34,243 nt of DNA from Ruminococcus sp. (GCA_017543595.1 JAFYFU010000087.1:1-34243); one strand, 5' to 3'. Positions 7,701 through 15,750 are shown, numbered from the stretch's first letter. The notes: generated by a model not told the origin, from the sequence alone. Program-made: numbers and translations.

Positions 7701-10659
7701 CCTTTACAAATCTCTCTGCAAATTTCTTTGCGTCTTCCTGAGTCATCTTTGTAAGGTCAACAACTTCTTTTTCATTTGATGTTCTGAGAGTTGCGGCAGC
7801 GGAGAAATCAGTGAATGTTCCGAAACGGAAATCCATATTTGCCTGCGCCGTCTTTACGCCTATGGGGATTATCTTTATTTCCTTGCCAAAGAAAGTAGGC
7901 CATTTGAGCTGTACATTTGTCTTGAAACCGTGTTCAAGCATGAGTTCCTGAGTGAAGCTGGCATTTGAGGTAACAATTATCTTGTTGTCCTTGCTCCAAT
8001 CCTTGTTTGTGAACTCTCCGACAAATGTAATTGTAAGAGTTGCCCTTATACCGTTGTTGCTGTTGCCGTTTTCGTCTTTGAAGTGTTCAAGATTCTTTCC
8101 GTACTTGATACTCGGCTTTACTTCAAAGTTTTTCTTTGTAAAGTTCCATGAAGAACCGCCGTCGCCTATCTTAATGGGATTATCGTCAATAACGCCGAAA
8201 TTGAGTTCAAGTTCGCCGCCCTCGTCACTGTCCGCATACTTCTGAAATTCTTCCGATGATTCTATCGCAACTGCGAGGTAGTCAACGGCATCGTCAACGA
8301 AACCGCTTTCCTCAGCCTGTCTTTTGAGTTCTTCCTCAACGGCATCAACGCCTTCTTCGGGGGCATCAATATCAATAACTTCGTTGTACTGATATTTCAT
8401 ATTGTCCTCGTATTCCTCAATAGATGTGGGGTCATATGAGATAGTATAGCCGTTTCCGCCAGTTCCCGTACCCGTAACAATACCGTAGCTGATATCCGAA
8501 AGATTTACAGCACCTTTTTCAGCCTGTGAGAAAATCTTTTCGATATCGCAGAATACAATCCAGTCATCAACTTCGGGGATATCATATTCTCCGAAACCGA
8601 AAGTCTCACGTATTTCGGGGCTGTAATCAAAAACTGAAAAGTCAACTGTGACTACGTTTCCGTCATTCGGTACTTTGTCGTCCTCGATGTTTACGGGGAA
8701 TATTTTCGGCATATTGATTATTTCTTCAAAGTTTGCCGCCGTATAGCTGTATGTGGAATTTCCGTCATCGTCCGTTATCTTTACATATGCAACGGAATCC
8801 TCGTCTGCATCAAGACTTTCTGTCTGGTCGGGACGCTGACCCTCATATATTGCGGCGATTGTGCCGACATTGAGTGTTTCTTCGCCTTTATATGAGAAAG
8901 TACCGCCTTCAAAATCCTGAACGACTACCTGACGGCTGTCTACTTCTTCATTTTCCTCGTCACCGAGAAGCTTGTCATTCTCAGTGCCTTCGATATCCTC
9001 GGCGAGATTGCCGAACGCATCACCTGTAAGATTTGATATTTCACTTTTTTCAATGAAAACCATATCTTTGTTGAGGTCAATTCCACGCTTGTCACGAGTT
9101 CTTGTCACAATAGTGTAATTGTCAACGCTCTTGTCCTGCTTTGTGTCGAAATATATAAACTGCACTTCTTCGTAACCGAAAGCAAGAGAGGCATTGTATA
9201 TGGAATTTTCCTTCCAGCCGTCAACGGGAACAATGCCGTATATGTTGCTGCCCTCGGGAATTATGTCATATTTAAGCTCAATTTCGGGAGAATCAGTTCT
9301 CTTGATTGTGAGATTTTTGTTTATGTATTCTTCATCGTCCGCATAAACTTTGAGGACAAATGTATTTTCGTCAACATTTACCTGTGCTAAGTATCCACCG
9401 CCGTCATTGTCAAGAATGTCCATGTTTTCGTCCGACATATTTGCATAAAGAATCATATTGCAGTCAACAATATCATCTTTTTCAGCCATTCTCGTGAGTT
9501 CCTTGTCATAGTACCAGCCGAGGAACGTTGAATTTTTGCGGTAAGGAGTCGGGAGAGTGTCAATTTTTCTGCCCTCCTTGAAAATTCCTGAGTCGGGAAG
9601 TATGGTGTCTTCCTCATCTTCGGCGGAAACATCTCCGCCAAGCTTGAATGCAACCATGTAGTAAGCGTCTGTATTTTCAACATTTTCCTTGCGGTAGGTT
9701 GCAAGCGACTGTCCGAAATCGTACAGCTTGCTTGCAAGGTCAGCCATTTCGGGAGTCTTTTTCTCGTTGTATGCACGGATAAGATAGTCGTTTACGGTAA
9801 ATTCCGCAACTGTTTCATTTCCGATTTTTACAGTATATTTTTCGTCAAAATCCTGCATTGAAACATTTTCTATGTCAATGTAGTAATATGTCTTTTTGCC
9901 AAATTTTTTAGAGCCGAATCCCACGGGATTTCCGTTTACGCTTACATCTTCGGGGAGCGTGTAAGTATCGTCAACAAGCGTGAAATACTCTCTCATGCCG
10001 AGATTTTCGTCAATCAGCATGGTTGAGGATTCATAGACAAGACCGCTGTCTTTAAGCTTGTCATCGTCAACATATCTTTTCGCAACTATGCCGCAGTCGT
10101 TCAAATTTATCATATCAAGGTGGAAATCGCCGTCATTTTCAACGTCTTTTTCAAAACTGTCCGTACGGTAGCCGAAATATTTTCTTGCGGCAAGACCGTA
10201 GTCAAGCAGTCCGTATATGAATGAGCCCGTTGTTTCGGACATGGCATATTCCATTTCCATAGCATATTCAGCGACTGAATATTTCATATCTTCCTGAATC
10301 ACTTTTCCGTCTGATTCTATTCTGCAATTATAGGTATCAAAAATCTTTTCGACAGATACGGGGATATGTGCCTTGTAAGACTCGGAAGCCTCATTGTAAA
10401 CAAATTTAACGGAAACTTCATCTTCCCCTGAATTTTCATTCTCATATACGAGTACGGGGTCTTTTACATCTTCGTCAAGCTTTGCATAAAGGTCAATTCC
10501 TATTGTATCTTCCGAAACAACCGATAAATTTACATTTACAGCTATGTCATCATTTGCTTTTCCTGCTGCAAATGCGTTCAGAACACCCGTTCCCGCAAGT
10601 GCCGAACAAGTGCTTGTTGCTGCCAGTACGGAAGCAAACATTCTTTTAAATAAACGCAA
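4711..10659 (-). CDS. Giant secreted multidomain surface protein (1982 aa)
   Basis: The start is TTG at 10659, chosen because GGGAGGAA lies 7 nt upstream and a signal peptide follows at once (MRLFKRMFASVLAATSTCSA..., cut near FAAG at about 32). Residues of about 40-335 are the module also found at the C-terminus of the 906-residue protein (YGLLDYGLAARKYFGY, MREYF, YYYIDIENVS, KLYDFGQSLATY). Residues of about 360-405 (FLGWYYDKELT) and 1425-1475 (GYIFEGWFDKDGNKF, VYTAKW) look like InlB-type B-repeats. Residues of about 995-1060 are a low-complexity linker with repeated KSDD. There is no recognisable catalytic motif, transmembrane anchor or sorting signal. A short peptide gene lies 25 bp upstream in the same transcript. 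Inferred role: extracellular scaffold or adhesin. Confidence 0.85.
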   Translation of the reverse strand: MRLFKRMFASVLAATSTCSALAGTGVLNAFAAGKANDDIAVNVNLSVVSEDTIGIDLYAKLDEDVKDPVLVYENENSGEDEVSVKFVYNEASESYKAHIPVSVEKIFDTYNCRIESDGKVIQEDMKYSVAEYAMEMEYAMSETTGSFIYGLLDYGLAARKYFGYRTDSFEKDVENDGDFHLDMINLNDCGIVAKRYVDDDKLKDSGLVYESSTMLIDENLGMREYFTLVDDTYTLPEDVSVNGNPVGFGSKKFGKKTYYYIDIENVSMQDFDEKYTVKIGNETVAEFTVNDYLIRAYNEKKTPEMADLASKLYDFGQSLATYRKENVENTDAYYMVAFKLGGDVSAEDEEDTILPDSGIFKEGRKIDTLPTPYRKNSTFLGWYYDKELTRMAEKDDIVDCNMILYANMSDENMDILDNDGGGYLAQVNVDENTFVLKVYADDEEYINKNLTIKRTDSPEIELKYDIIPEGSNIYGIVPVDGWKENSIYNASLAFGYEEVQFIYFDTKQDKSVDNYTIVTRTRDKRGIDLNKDMVFIEKSEISNLTGDAFGNLAEDIEGTENDKLLGDEENEEVDSRQVVVQDFEGGTFSYKGEETLNVGTIAAIYEGQRPDQTESLDADEDSVAYVKITDDDGNSTYSYTAANFEEIINMPKIFPVNIEDDKVPNDGNVVTVDFSVFDYSPEIRETFGFGEYDIPEVDDWIVFCDIEKIFSQAEKGAVNLSDISYGIVTGTGTGGNGYTISYDPTSIEEYEDNMKYQYNEVIDIDAPEEGVDAVEEELKRQAEESGFVDDAVDYLAVAIESSEEFQKYADSDEGGELELNFGVIDDNPIKIGDGGSSWNFTKKNFEVKPSIKYGKNLEHFKDENGNSNNGIRATLTITFVGEFTNKDWSKDNKIIVTSNASFTQELMLEHGFKTNVQLKWPTFFGKEIKIIPIGVKTAQANMDFRFGTFTDFSAAATLRTSNEKEVVDLTKMTQEDAKKFAERFVKELAKQSSDEENSSKEKSDDKSDDKSDDKSDESKPEDSDAAPPAGSEDSDAAPTADKSEKKDEKKDKTKGVIEDKVVDMESLSKRYQKMIKDSNGTGWVELCKVKVADVDLYSFYGIVNIHAPIYFSVEGCLYVAAGMTFQFNYAKGWNICVDFLKHTANAASYDIEKAHMSFDAYVMGTLGIKAGFTFCVRINVLSDKLLYAGFNLYAGLKYQLWGYFYYHVEWTSGEPIKQDYCGAVYMELAICADIRFTTQFLDSSKLILVAPIWSDEFKIWDLGEEWTPYEFVPMDEKDLEYEMVKTRTMKLPNDIYDMNRINMKTGALKMVNVMTAADSPSDMGFINKVVNSIWDREGFLNEQFENAYTVIFSNPAFSYNHLTNTVTIANNKNSTEDTTMVIKYRRSTAASNRFTRTLKIHWEQYDAASIYFVGENVHETCVRANAGDEVKWPEDPVRRGYIFEGWFDKDGNKFDFPAKYPKIKEDIVYTAKWTPAPNKVSKVNVHIQRMPIGSEYDPFAYAEMDSTKPERKSTYILAEEIETLRKYYNDNAYFNPNEDFSGCKSLENVESDSKGRQFHTEDTVTLDDILPLLSIPEGFSVNRAFSTESVKLLPDGSGAMDIYLERNLYPLNIIDSEAGSDKIFEVQMAYGTHLAEFIPDLSSKNCEFICWTSTFDDSNRYMGTNAVSLNARLREFTNSIKVSYSIPLYKDGEFVDWKGSGSAYDLTFSASSGDMLSFSEIFSRLSKYELTQNIYGHYILKDAIIVLPDGTCVPCVADFNSLESEDGENIIVDGNMDISIVGKKEKADYASYKLEYLFEDENGDYRNDVFDDEKEEYDRTMRPVFKYGEEVTADAVNYYSDPERAELLRASGYEFEYVEFDGKEVEGDVICTASEEHKNTSIKVYFKKTSTIKVAFKYPEESVTRTFKTEDIINTPSLEDLKNIPEGSFAGWTWEEVKNSKGEVLLKAQTEPTDDLSALENALGSLVDNKVRKVILTGVWVK

Positions 10660-10684
10660 TTTTTTATTCCTCCCTCTTTGAATT

Positions 10685-10837
10685 TTATGGATTTACGGGT
10701 AAAGTCTCATTGTGGTCAAGAAACTTGTCATTCGGGTTCGTTATATCTGTTATGTCATCGGGGTCGCTTGTCGTTATAACGTCCTCACAGTCAAACTCCA
10801 CTATATATAATTCAGCGGGTTCATATTCAGACCTCAT
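10685..10837 (-). CDS. Short peptide of the 'D-V-I-T-T-S' family (50 aa)
   Basis: 50 residues starting MRSEYEPAELYIVEFDCE, followed by DVITTSDPDDITDIT and ending NETLPVNP. The ribosome site is AAAGGAGG 8 nt before the ATG at 10837. It shares the pattern Y-x-P-(x)-E ... F-x-x-x-D-[VI]-I-x-T-S with the two peptides at 1319-1684. It heads the transcript that encodes the 1982-residue protein. It has no signal peptide and is strongly acidic. Function unknown to me; short proteins with this motif are, from memory, common as hypothetical proteins in Ruminococcus and Lachnospiraceae. Confidence 0.75.
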   Translation of the reverse strand: MRSEYEPAELYIVEFDCEDVITTSDPDDITDITNPNDKFLDHNETLPVNP

Positions 10838-10938
10838 GTAATTTCCTCCTTTCGGTAAAATTTTTTTCAGAAAAAGCTATCCTGTGTGAAAAGAAAATTT
10901 CATACTCTTTCACCGTCTTTCGGTTATGGTATAAACAA

Positions 10939-10967
10939 ATTCTATCACATCAATTGTAAAATGTCAA
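10939..10967 (-). promoter_or_regulatory. Sigma-A promoter of the peptide / 1982-residue protein unit
   Basis: Minus strand: TTGACA (10962-10967), 17-bp spacer, TAGAAT (10939-10944). The leader before the ATG at 10837 is about 95 nt. Nothing further is recognised in the A+T-rich stretch from 10968 to the prs terminator. Confidence 0.8.
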
Positions 10968-11113
10968 TATCAACAGATAATTGTTCACAGTTTTTTTTCA
11001 TTTATGCAGAAACAACACCGAAAATATGAACATTCTGTAAATATTTTACACTTCCCCACGTGATACATTCGTTCGGGCAGTTAAAAAAGGGACAATTTTT
11101 TCCGAAAAACAAA

Positions 11114-11143
11114 AAAACCGATTCCCGTGCGGAAACCGGTTTT
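11114..11143 (-). terminator. Intrinsic terminator of the ppa-prs operon
   Basis: Arms 11131-11143 and 11114-11126 form a 13-bp stem on the minus strand (AAAACCGGTTTCC with GGGAATCGGTTTT, two G-U pairs), loop GCAC, then TTTGTTTTT. Confidence 0.85.
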
Positions 11144-11150
11144 TACTCAA

Positions 11151-12296
11151 TTACTTCATGCCGTACTTTTTAAGAAGAACTTCTATCTTCTCGTGCGGGT
11201 CTATTATTTTAGAGATTGAAACCTCATGGTTGATTGCTTCAATAAAATATGCTATATATTTTGATACATCTACTTCGTGGAACCACGGTCTGCTGAGGAG
11301 TTCGGGAGTTCTGTAAGTAAGGTTAGTACCGAACACGCCGTCAATAACGCCTTCTTCAAAAGCCTTGTCGAACTTTTCAAGACCGTTTGTGAATATTGCA
11401 TATGTTGCATATGTGAAAATTCTGCCTGCCTTTTTCTCTTTGAGGGCATATGCGAGGTCAAGCATTGATTCGCCCGATGAGATTATGTCATCGGCAACGA
11501 AAATATCTTTTCCCTCAACGGAGTTACCGATATATTCATGTGCAACTATGGGATTTCTGCCGTTTACGATTGTGGAATAATCTCTCCTCTTGTAGAACAT
11601 ACCCATTTCAACGCCGAGTACGGACGCATAGTACATATTTCTGTTGAGTGCGCCTTCATCGGGGGAAACAACCATGAACTTGTCCTTTGTGTAGCTTACG
11701 CCCTTTATTTCCCTGAGCATTGTTTTGAGAACCTGATAAGTCGGCATAACGTTGTCAAATCCCATGAGGGGGACTGCATTCTGTACTCTGGGGTCGTGAG
11801 CGTCAAAGGCTACGATATTTGAAACTCCCATAGCTTCAAGTTCCTGCAAAGCGCAGGCGCAGTCAAGTGATTCCCTGTAATTTCTTCTGTGCTGTCTGCC
11901 GCCGTAGAGTATGGGCATTATGACATTTATTCTGTGAGCTTTTCCGCCCGCAGCCTGAATGATTCTCTTTAAGTCCTGATAGTGGTCATCGGGGGACATA
12001 CAGTTCTGATTTCCGAAATAGTCGTATTTTATGCTGTAATTTCCGACATCGACTATTATGAACAAATCCATGCCCCGTACAGTTGATTTGATAAGTCCCT
12101 TTCCGTCACCCGAAGAAAATCTGGGACACTCGCTTTCGATGAGGAAACTTTCGGTTTCGTATCCTGCTTTTTTGGACCAGTCAACGAGGTATCTGTTGAT
12201 TTTGTCGCCGAGTTCGGTGACACTGTTCATCGCTATGATTCCGATGGGCGCAGCACTTGACTGGCTGCTGAATAAATTTTCACTTGAAGCTGTCAT
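11151..12296 (-). CDS. prs: Ribose-phosphate pyrophosphokinase (PRPP synthetase), divergent long form
   Basis: Makes PRPP from ribose 5-phosphate and ATP for purine, pyrimidine, His and Trp synthesis in the cytoplasm. 381 residues against about 310-320 for the usual bacterial enzyme, with extra residues at the N-terminus and around 40-100. Visible family features are FDAHDPRVQ (the metal/ATP-binding 'D-x-H' segment), VVSPDEGAL (the region that is VVSPDVGG in the classical enzyme), the KRRDYS flexible-loop motif and the PRPP-binding loop VADDIISSGESML, which differs from the usual DDMIDTGGT. The core is intact and the protein is probably an active but distant member. It lies 28 bp after ppa in the same transcript; removal of pyrophosphate by PPase favours reactions that consume PRPP. 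Confidence 0.88.
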   Translation of the reverse strand: MTASSENLFSSQSSAAPIGIIAMNSVTELGDKINRYLVDWSKKAGYETESFLIESECPRFSSGDGKGLIKSTVRGMDLFIIVDVGNYSIKYDYFGNQNCMSPDDHYQDLKRIIQAAGGKAHRINVIMPILYGGRQHRRNYRESLDCACALQELEAMGVSNIVAFDAHDPRVQNAVPLMGFDNVMPTYQVLKTMLREIKGVSYTKDKFMVVSPDEGALNRNMYYASVLGVEMGMFYKRRDYSTIVNGRNPIVAHEYIGNSVEGKDIFVADDIISSGESMLDLAYALKEKKAGRIFTYATYAIFTNGLEKFDKAFEEGVIDGVFGTNLTYRTPELLSRPWFHEVDVSKYIAYFIEAINHEVSISKIIDPHEKIEVLLKKYGMK

Positions 12297-12324
12297 AAGA
12301 GTTCCTTTCGTTATTTAATTTTTA

Positions 12325-12858
12325 TTACTTGCAGAAGTTTTCGATATAGTTTTCTATATCATCGGCAATTATCTGCTTTGCTACTTCCGCATGGTCAACT
12401 TCGTTCACGGCAGTGGTTTTGTTTTCAAGTTCCTTGTACACGGTAAAGAAATGTGTCATTTCGTCAAAAACGTGTTTCGGGAGCTGTTCGATGTCCATAT
12501 ACATATTATAATTGGGGTCATCAAAAGGTATGGCAATGATTTTGTCGTCCCTGTGACCGTTGTCCAACATTCTTATAACGCCTATCGGGTAGCACTGAAC
12601 GAGAGTGAGCGGAATAAGTTTTTCCGAACACAGTACAAGGACATCGAGGGGGTCGTTGTCGTCAGAGTAGGTTCTTGGTATAAAACCGTAGTTTGCGGGA
12701 TAGTGTGTTGAAGTATGGAGTATTCTGTCCATTTTTATGAAACCCGTTTCCTTGTCGAGTTCATATTTGATTTTGCTTCCCTTTCCGATTTCCACAACGG
12801 CATAGAAATCATCGGGGCTGATTCTTTTGGGGTTTATATCGTGCCATATGTTTCTCAT
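12325..12858 (-). CDS. ppa: Inorganic pyrophosphatase, family I
   Basis: Hydrolyses pyrophosphate to phosphate in the cytoplasm with Mg2+. 177 residues, the normal size for the soluble family I enzyme. The family signature [11 protein letters not shown] (D-x-D-P-x-D-V) supplies the metal-binding aspartates, preceded by [17 protein letters not shown] and [12 protein letters not shown] and followed by [15 protein letters not shown], all standard blocks in the standard order. The ATG at 12858 follows GGAGG. First gene of a two-gene transcript with prs. The N-terminus starts slightly upstream of the usual position ([13 protein letters not shown]), as is common in Clostridia. Confidence 0.95.
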   Translation of the reverse strand: MRNIWHDINPKRISPDDFYAVVEIGKGSKIKYELDKETGFIKMDRILHTSTHYPANYGFIPRTYSDDNDPLDVLVLCSEKLIPLTLVQCYPIGVIRMLDNGHRDDKIIAIPFDDPNYNMYMDIEQLPKHVFDEMTHFFTVYKELENKTTAVNEVDHAEVAKQIIADDIENYIENFCK

Positions 12859-12903
12859 ATAAAAAACCTCCGCAGTATGTTTTGTGTTGTACCTGCTGAT
12901 TTC

Positions 12904-12932
12904 AGTATATCATTTTTTTTCCGGTTTGTCAA
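12904..12932 (-). promoter_or_regulatory. Promoter of ppa-prs
   Basis: Minus strand: TTGACA (12927-12932), 17-bp spacer, TATACT (12904-12909). Near-consensus sigma-A site with a leader of about 40 nt. Confidence 0.88.
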
Positions 12933-13089
12933 TATTGCGCTTGATTTTTGTCATTGTGACAGATTTTGTCGAAAACAGGCGACAGTTTTTATATGTTAAT
13001 TTTACAAGGGAACAGCCTCAACGCAAAACAGGGAAAAATCAATGAATTTATGAACAATCGGTTAATATTAAAATTGTCACAAAAAACTA

Positions 13090-13118
13090 TTGATTTTTTT
13101 GCGATTTTATTGTACAAT
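13090..13118 (+). promoter_or_regulatory. Promoter of the diguanylate cyclase gene
   Basis: TTGATT (13090-13095), 17-bp spacer, TACAAT (13113-13118). The leader is about 100 nt. The gap 12933-13089 between the two divergent promoters holds nothing else that I recognise. Confidence 0.75.
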
Positions 13119-13223
13119 GTAGGTAATGCTTTGAAAAAGCCGTTTGTATCCGCCGTAATAAAACAAATGTTCGGCAAATAACTGCAATATTAAAAAATTT
13201 CCGCAAAAGGAGTGTGTACTGCT

Positions 13224-15152
13224 GTGAATAAATATAAAATCGCAGTAATCATCGCAAGTATAGACCAGAGTTATCAGAGTTCAATACTCAATGGTATACA
13301 GGCATCTGCTGCCGAATGTTCCCTCGATATCTTTGTATTTGTTTCGTTCATAGGCTCTCTCGGCAATCCGGGACACGACACGGGAGAGTTCAATATATTC
13401 AATCTCCCCGATTTTTCACAGTTTGACGGAGCTATACTCCTCACAAACACCATAGACCACCCGCCTGTTGTGAGAAATATCTTTTCAAGAATAAGAGAAG
13501 CGGATATCCCTGCCGTAAGCATAGACAATGACGTTCCCGATATGTTCCACATAGGCATAGACAATATAACCGCCATGAGGAAAATAACGGAGCATTTCAT
13601 AAAAGTTCACAATGTCAAGAAATTCAATTATATATCCGGTCCGAGATATAACCCCGAAAGTTCCGACAGGCTTGACGCTTTCCTCGCAGTCCTCGAAGAA
13701 AATAACATAGAAATTGAAAATGACCGCATATATTACGGGGATTTCCGTGCGCCTTCGGGAAAAAATGCCGTTGAGTATTTCCTGAAAAGAAATTCAAGCA
13801 AGCCCGAAGCCATAATATGTGCAAATGATGTCATGGCAGCAACTGCCATAAACAGACTGCTCGCCGCAGGCTATAAAATCCCCTCGGAAATAAAAGTTTC
13901 GGGATTCGACAACACATACAACAAGCATAATTATCAGATGGAACTTACCTCCGTTGAACGCCCCCTCAAAGAATCGGGAAAACTCGCCTGCAAACTGCTT
14001 TACGACTATTTCAACAACCGAAACCCCGAAAGAAGCCATGTTCTCGATATGTCCCCGAAATTCAGGGAAAGCTGCGGCTGCTGCGACAACGAACCTTTCA
14101 ACATAGATGAGTTCAAGTCAATAAATTATACAAATTACAGGAAATATGAGGACATAAACACTTATATGTCAATATTCAACAAGCTTTCCTGCGATTTGCA
14201 GGACTGCGGAAGTTTCAGGCAATATATAGCCTCTTTCAAGAGATTTGTAGCCGATATGAACCCCGAAGAATTTTATTTCTGCCTCTGCGAAAACTGGGAT
14301 TCCGAAATATTTGACGAGAAAAACGACCTCGCCCACAACAACAAAAACGTCCCGACAGAATTTACCGAAAATGTAAATATTGAAATCGCCTATCTCAACG
14401 GTGTTTTCTACGACAGGACAACCATGAAAACAAAGGAACTTGTTCCGAAATTTGCAGAATCCTCCGAACCCGGTAAAATGTATTACTTTATCCCCCTGCA
14501 TTTCGGCGAACGCTGTCTCGGATTCATGGCTATAAGAATGACCAAACTCCCCCTGCACAACTCAATGTTCCAGTCATGGTGCATAACCATAAGCAATTCC
14601 CTCGAAAACATAAGAAAATTAATCTGCCTTGACCTCGCAGTACAGCGTCTCGGCAGACTCTACACAAAGGATACTTTCACGGGCATACTCAACAGAAACG
14701 GCTTTGTTCAGGCTACTTCCGAAATATATCAGAACTGCGTTGAGGAACACCGTGAAATAATGCTCATGTTCATAGACCTGGACGGTCTTAAAGTCATAAA
14801 CGACACTTACGGTCACGATGCGGGCGATGAGGCTATATGTGCAATTGCGGACGTTCTCACGGTCTCCTGCACAAACAATGAAGTTTTCTGCCGTTTCGGA
14901 GGAGATGAGTTTATAATATTCGCTGCGGACTACAATGACGATGACGCTAAAAGACTGACCGATATAATTAAAGAAAATATCAAAAAGAAAAACGCAGGCG
15001 AAGAAAAAGAATATAAACTCAGTGCAAGTACGGGCTATGTAATAGTTACTCCCTCCGAAGAACATGATATCTTCCGTTTCGTTACAGATGCCGACAAAAT
15101 GATGTACAAGGAAAAAAGAAAGAAAAAACGTTCAAAATATCTTAAAAGCTAA
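13224..15152 (+). CDS. Cytoplasmic diguanylate cyclase with LacI-type ligand-binding sensor domain
   Basis: The start is set at GTG 13224: an earlier in-frame GTG at 13212 overlaps the ribosome site AAAAGGAG itself. About 642 residues. Residues 1-300 match the periplasmic-binding-like sensor of LacI-family regulators (KIAVIIASIDQSYQSSILNG, AIICANDVMAATAINRL, KVSGFDNTY), but there is no HTH and no signal peptide, so it senses in the cytoplasm. A middle part (about 310-475) is probably GAF-like. The C-terminal GGDEF domain begins near FTGILNRNGF, with MFIDLDGLKVINDTYGHDAGD and an intact FGGDEF. The inhibitory RxxD site is absent (TNNE in its place). Predicted to make cyclic di-GMP from GTP in response to a small molecule, perhaps a sugar. 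kptA follows after 11 bp. Confidence 0.9.
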   Translation: MNKYKIAVIIASIDQSYQSSILNGIQASAAECSLDIFVFVSFIGSLGNPGHDTGEFNIFNLPDFSQFDGAILLTNTIDHPPVVRNIFSRIREADIPAVSIDNDVPDMFHIGIDNITAMRKITEHFIKVHNVKKFNYISGPRYNPESSDRLDAFLAVLEENNIEIENDRIYYGDFRAPSGKNAVEYFLKRNSSKPEAIICANDVMAATAINRLLAAGYKIPSEIKVSGFDNTYNKHNYQMELTSVERPLKESGKLACKLLYDYFNNRNPERSHVLDMSPKFRESCGCCDNEPFNIDEFKSINYTNYRKYEDINTYMSIFNKLSCDLQDCGSFRQYIASFKRFVADMNPEEFYFCLCENWDSEIFDEKNDLAHNNKNVPTEFTENVNIEIAYLNGVFYDRTTMKTKELVPKFAESSEPGKMYYFIPLHFGERCLGFMAIRMTKLPLHNSMFQSWCITISNSLENIRKLICLDLAVQRLGRLYTKDTFTGILNRNGFVQATSEIYQNCVEEHREIMLMFIDLDGLKVINDTYGHDAGDEAICAIADVLTVSCTNNEVFCRFGGDEFIIFAADYNDDDAKRLTDIIKENIKKKNAGEEKEYKLSASTGYVIVTPSEEHDIFRFVTDADKMMYKEKRKKKRSKYLKS

Positions 15153-15163
15153 GGAGTAACAAC

Positions 15164-15720
15164 ATGAAGAATCTTTCAAAATACCTCTGCCTGCTCCTGC
15201 GCCACAAACCCGAAGACGCAGAACTCGATATGGACGAACACGGCTGGGTATCCGTAAAACAACTTATAAACAATGTCAATAAATTCTCAAAATACAGAAT
15301 TTCACGGGAAACTCTCGAACAGATTGTAAGTGAGGACGAAAAAGGCAGATATCTGTTGACAGCAAACATAAAAAAATAAAATGCTGTCAGGGGCATTCAG
15401 TTGAATGGGTAGTTCCCGAACTTGAATACAAATCCCCGCCCGAATTTCTCTACCACGGCACAAATACAACCGCTCTCCGAAAAATAGAGGAAAGCGGAGA
15501 AATAAACAAAATGAAACGTCATGCCGTACATTTGCAGGCTGACGAGTTGAAAGCTTGGCAGTCCGCCGAACGCTGGAACAGTCCCCCCGTCGTAATAAAA
15601 ATAGATGCCGAATCCATGAACCGTGACGGTTTTAAATTCGGCGTTTCGGAAAATAATGTATGGTGCGTGGAAAATGTACCCATAAAATATATAATTGAAA
15701 AAATATACAAAAAAGCCTGA
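15164..15720 (+). pseudogene. kptA: RNA 2'-phosphotransferase (Tpt1/KptA), split by a -1 frameshift
   Basis: KptA transfers the 2'-phosphate from RNA to NAD+. The first frame (15164-15379) gives the N-terminal half (LSKYLCLLLRHKPEDAEL with the conserved Arg-His pair, HGWVSV, DEKGRYLLTAN) and stops at TAA 15377. The second half continues in the -1 frame from 15376 to 15720: QGHSVEW, PEFLYHGT, KRHAVHLQADE, PPVVIKIDAESM and SENNVWCVENVP, which are the family's blocks in order. The shift falls in AAAAAAA (15370-15376), in the phase A AAA AAA used by -1 slippery sites, directly before the stop. Joined, the two halves give about 185 residues, the normal KptA length. It may be a decayed gene, a sequencing error, or expressed by slippage. 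The ribosome site GGAG precedes the ATG; it is co-transcribed with the cyclase. Confidence 0.85.
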
Positions 15721-15741
15721 GAAAATCTCAGGCTTTGCTTT
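15712..15741. terminator. Bidirectional intrinsic terminator between kptA and aspS
   Basis: AAAGCCTGAGA (15712-15722) pairs perfectly with TCTCAGGCTTT (15726-15736) with a 3-nt loop; T-rich on the right, A-rich on the left, between convergent genes. The same stem recurs after leuS. Confidence 0.88.
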
Positions 15742-15750
15742 TTTGATATG

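Noticed and set aside
7437-7754. Several open frames on both strands over the KSDD-rich linker
   Set aside because: They arise from the repetitive codons of the giant secreted protein; compositions are biased and no ribosome sites are present.
12966-13181. 71-residue open frame upstream of the diguanylate cyclase
   Set aside because: It runs through the cyclase promoter, lacks a ribosome site and has no protein-like composition.
13212-13223. Earlier GTG start for the diguanylate cyclase
   Set aside because: This GTG overlaps the AAAAGGAG ribosome site; the GTG at 13224 is properly placed.
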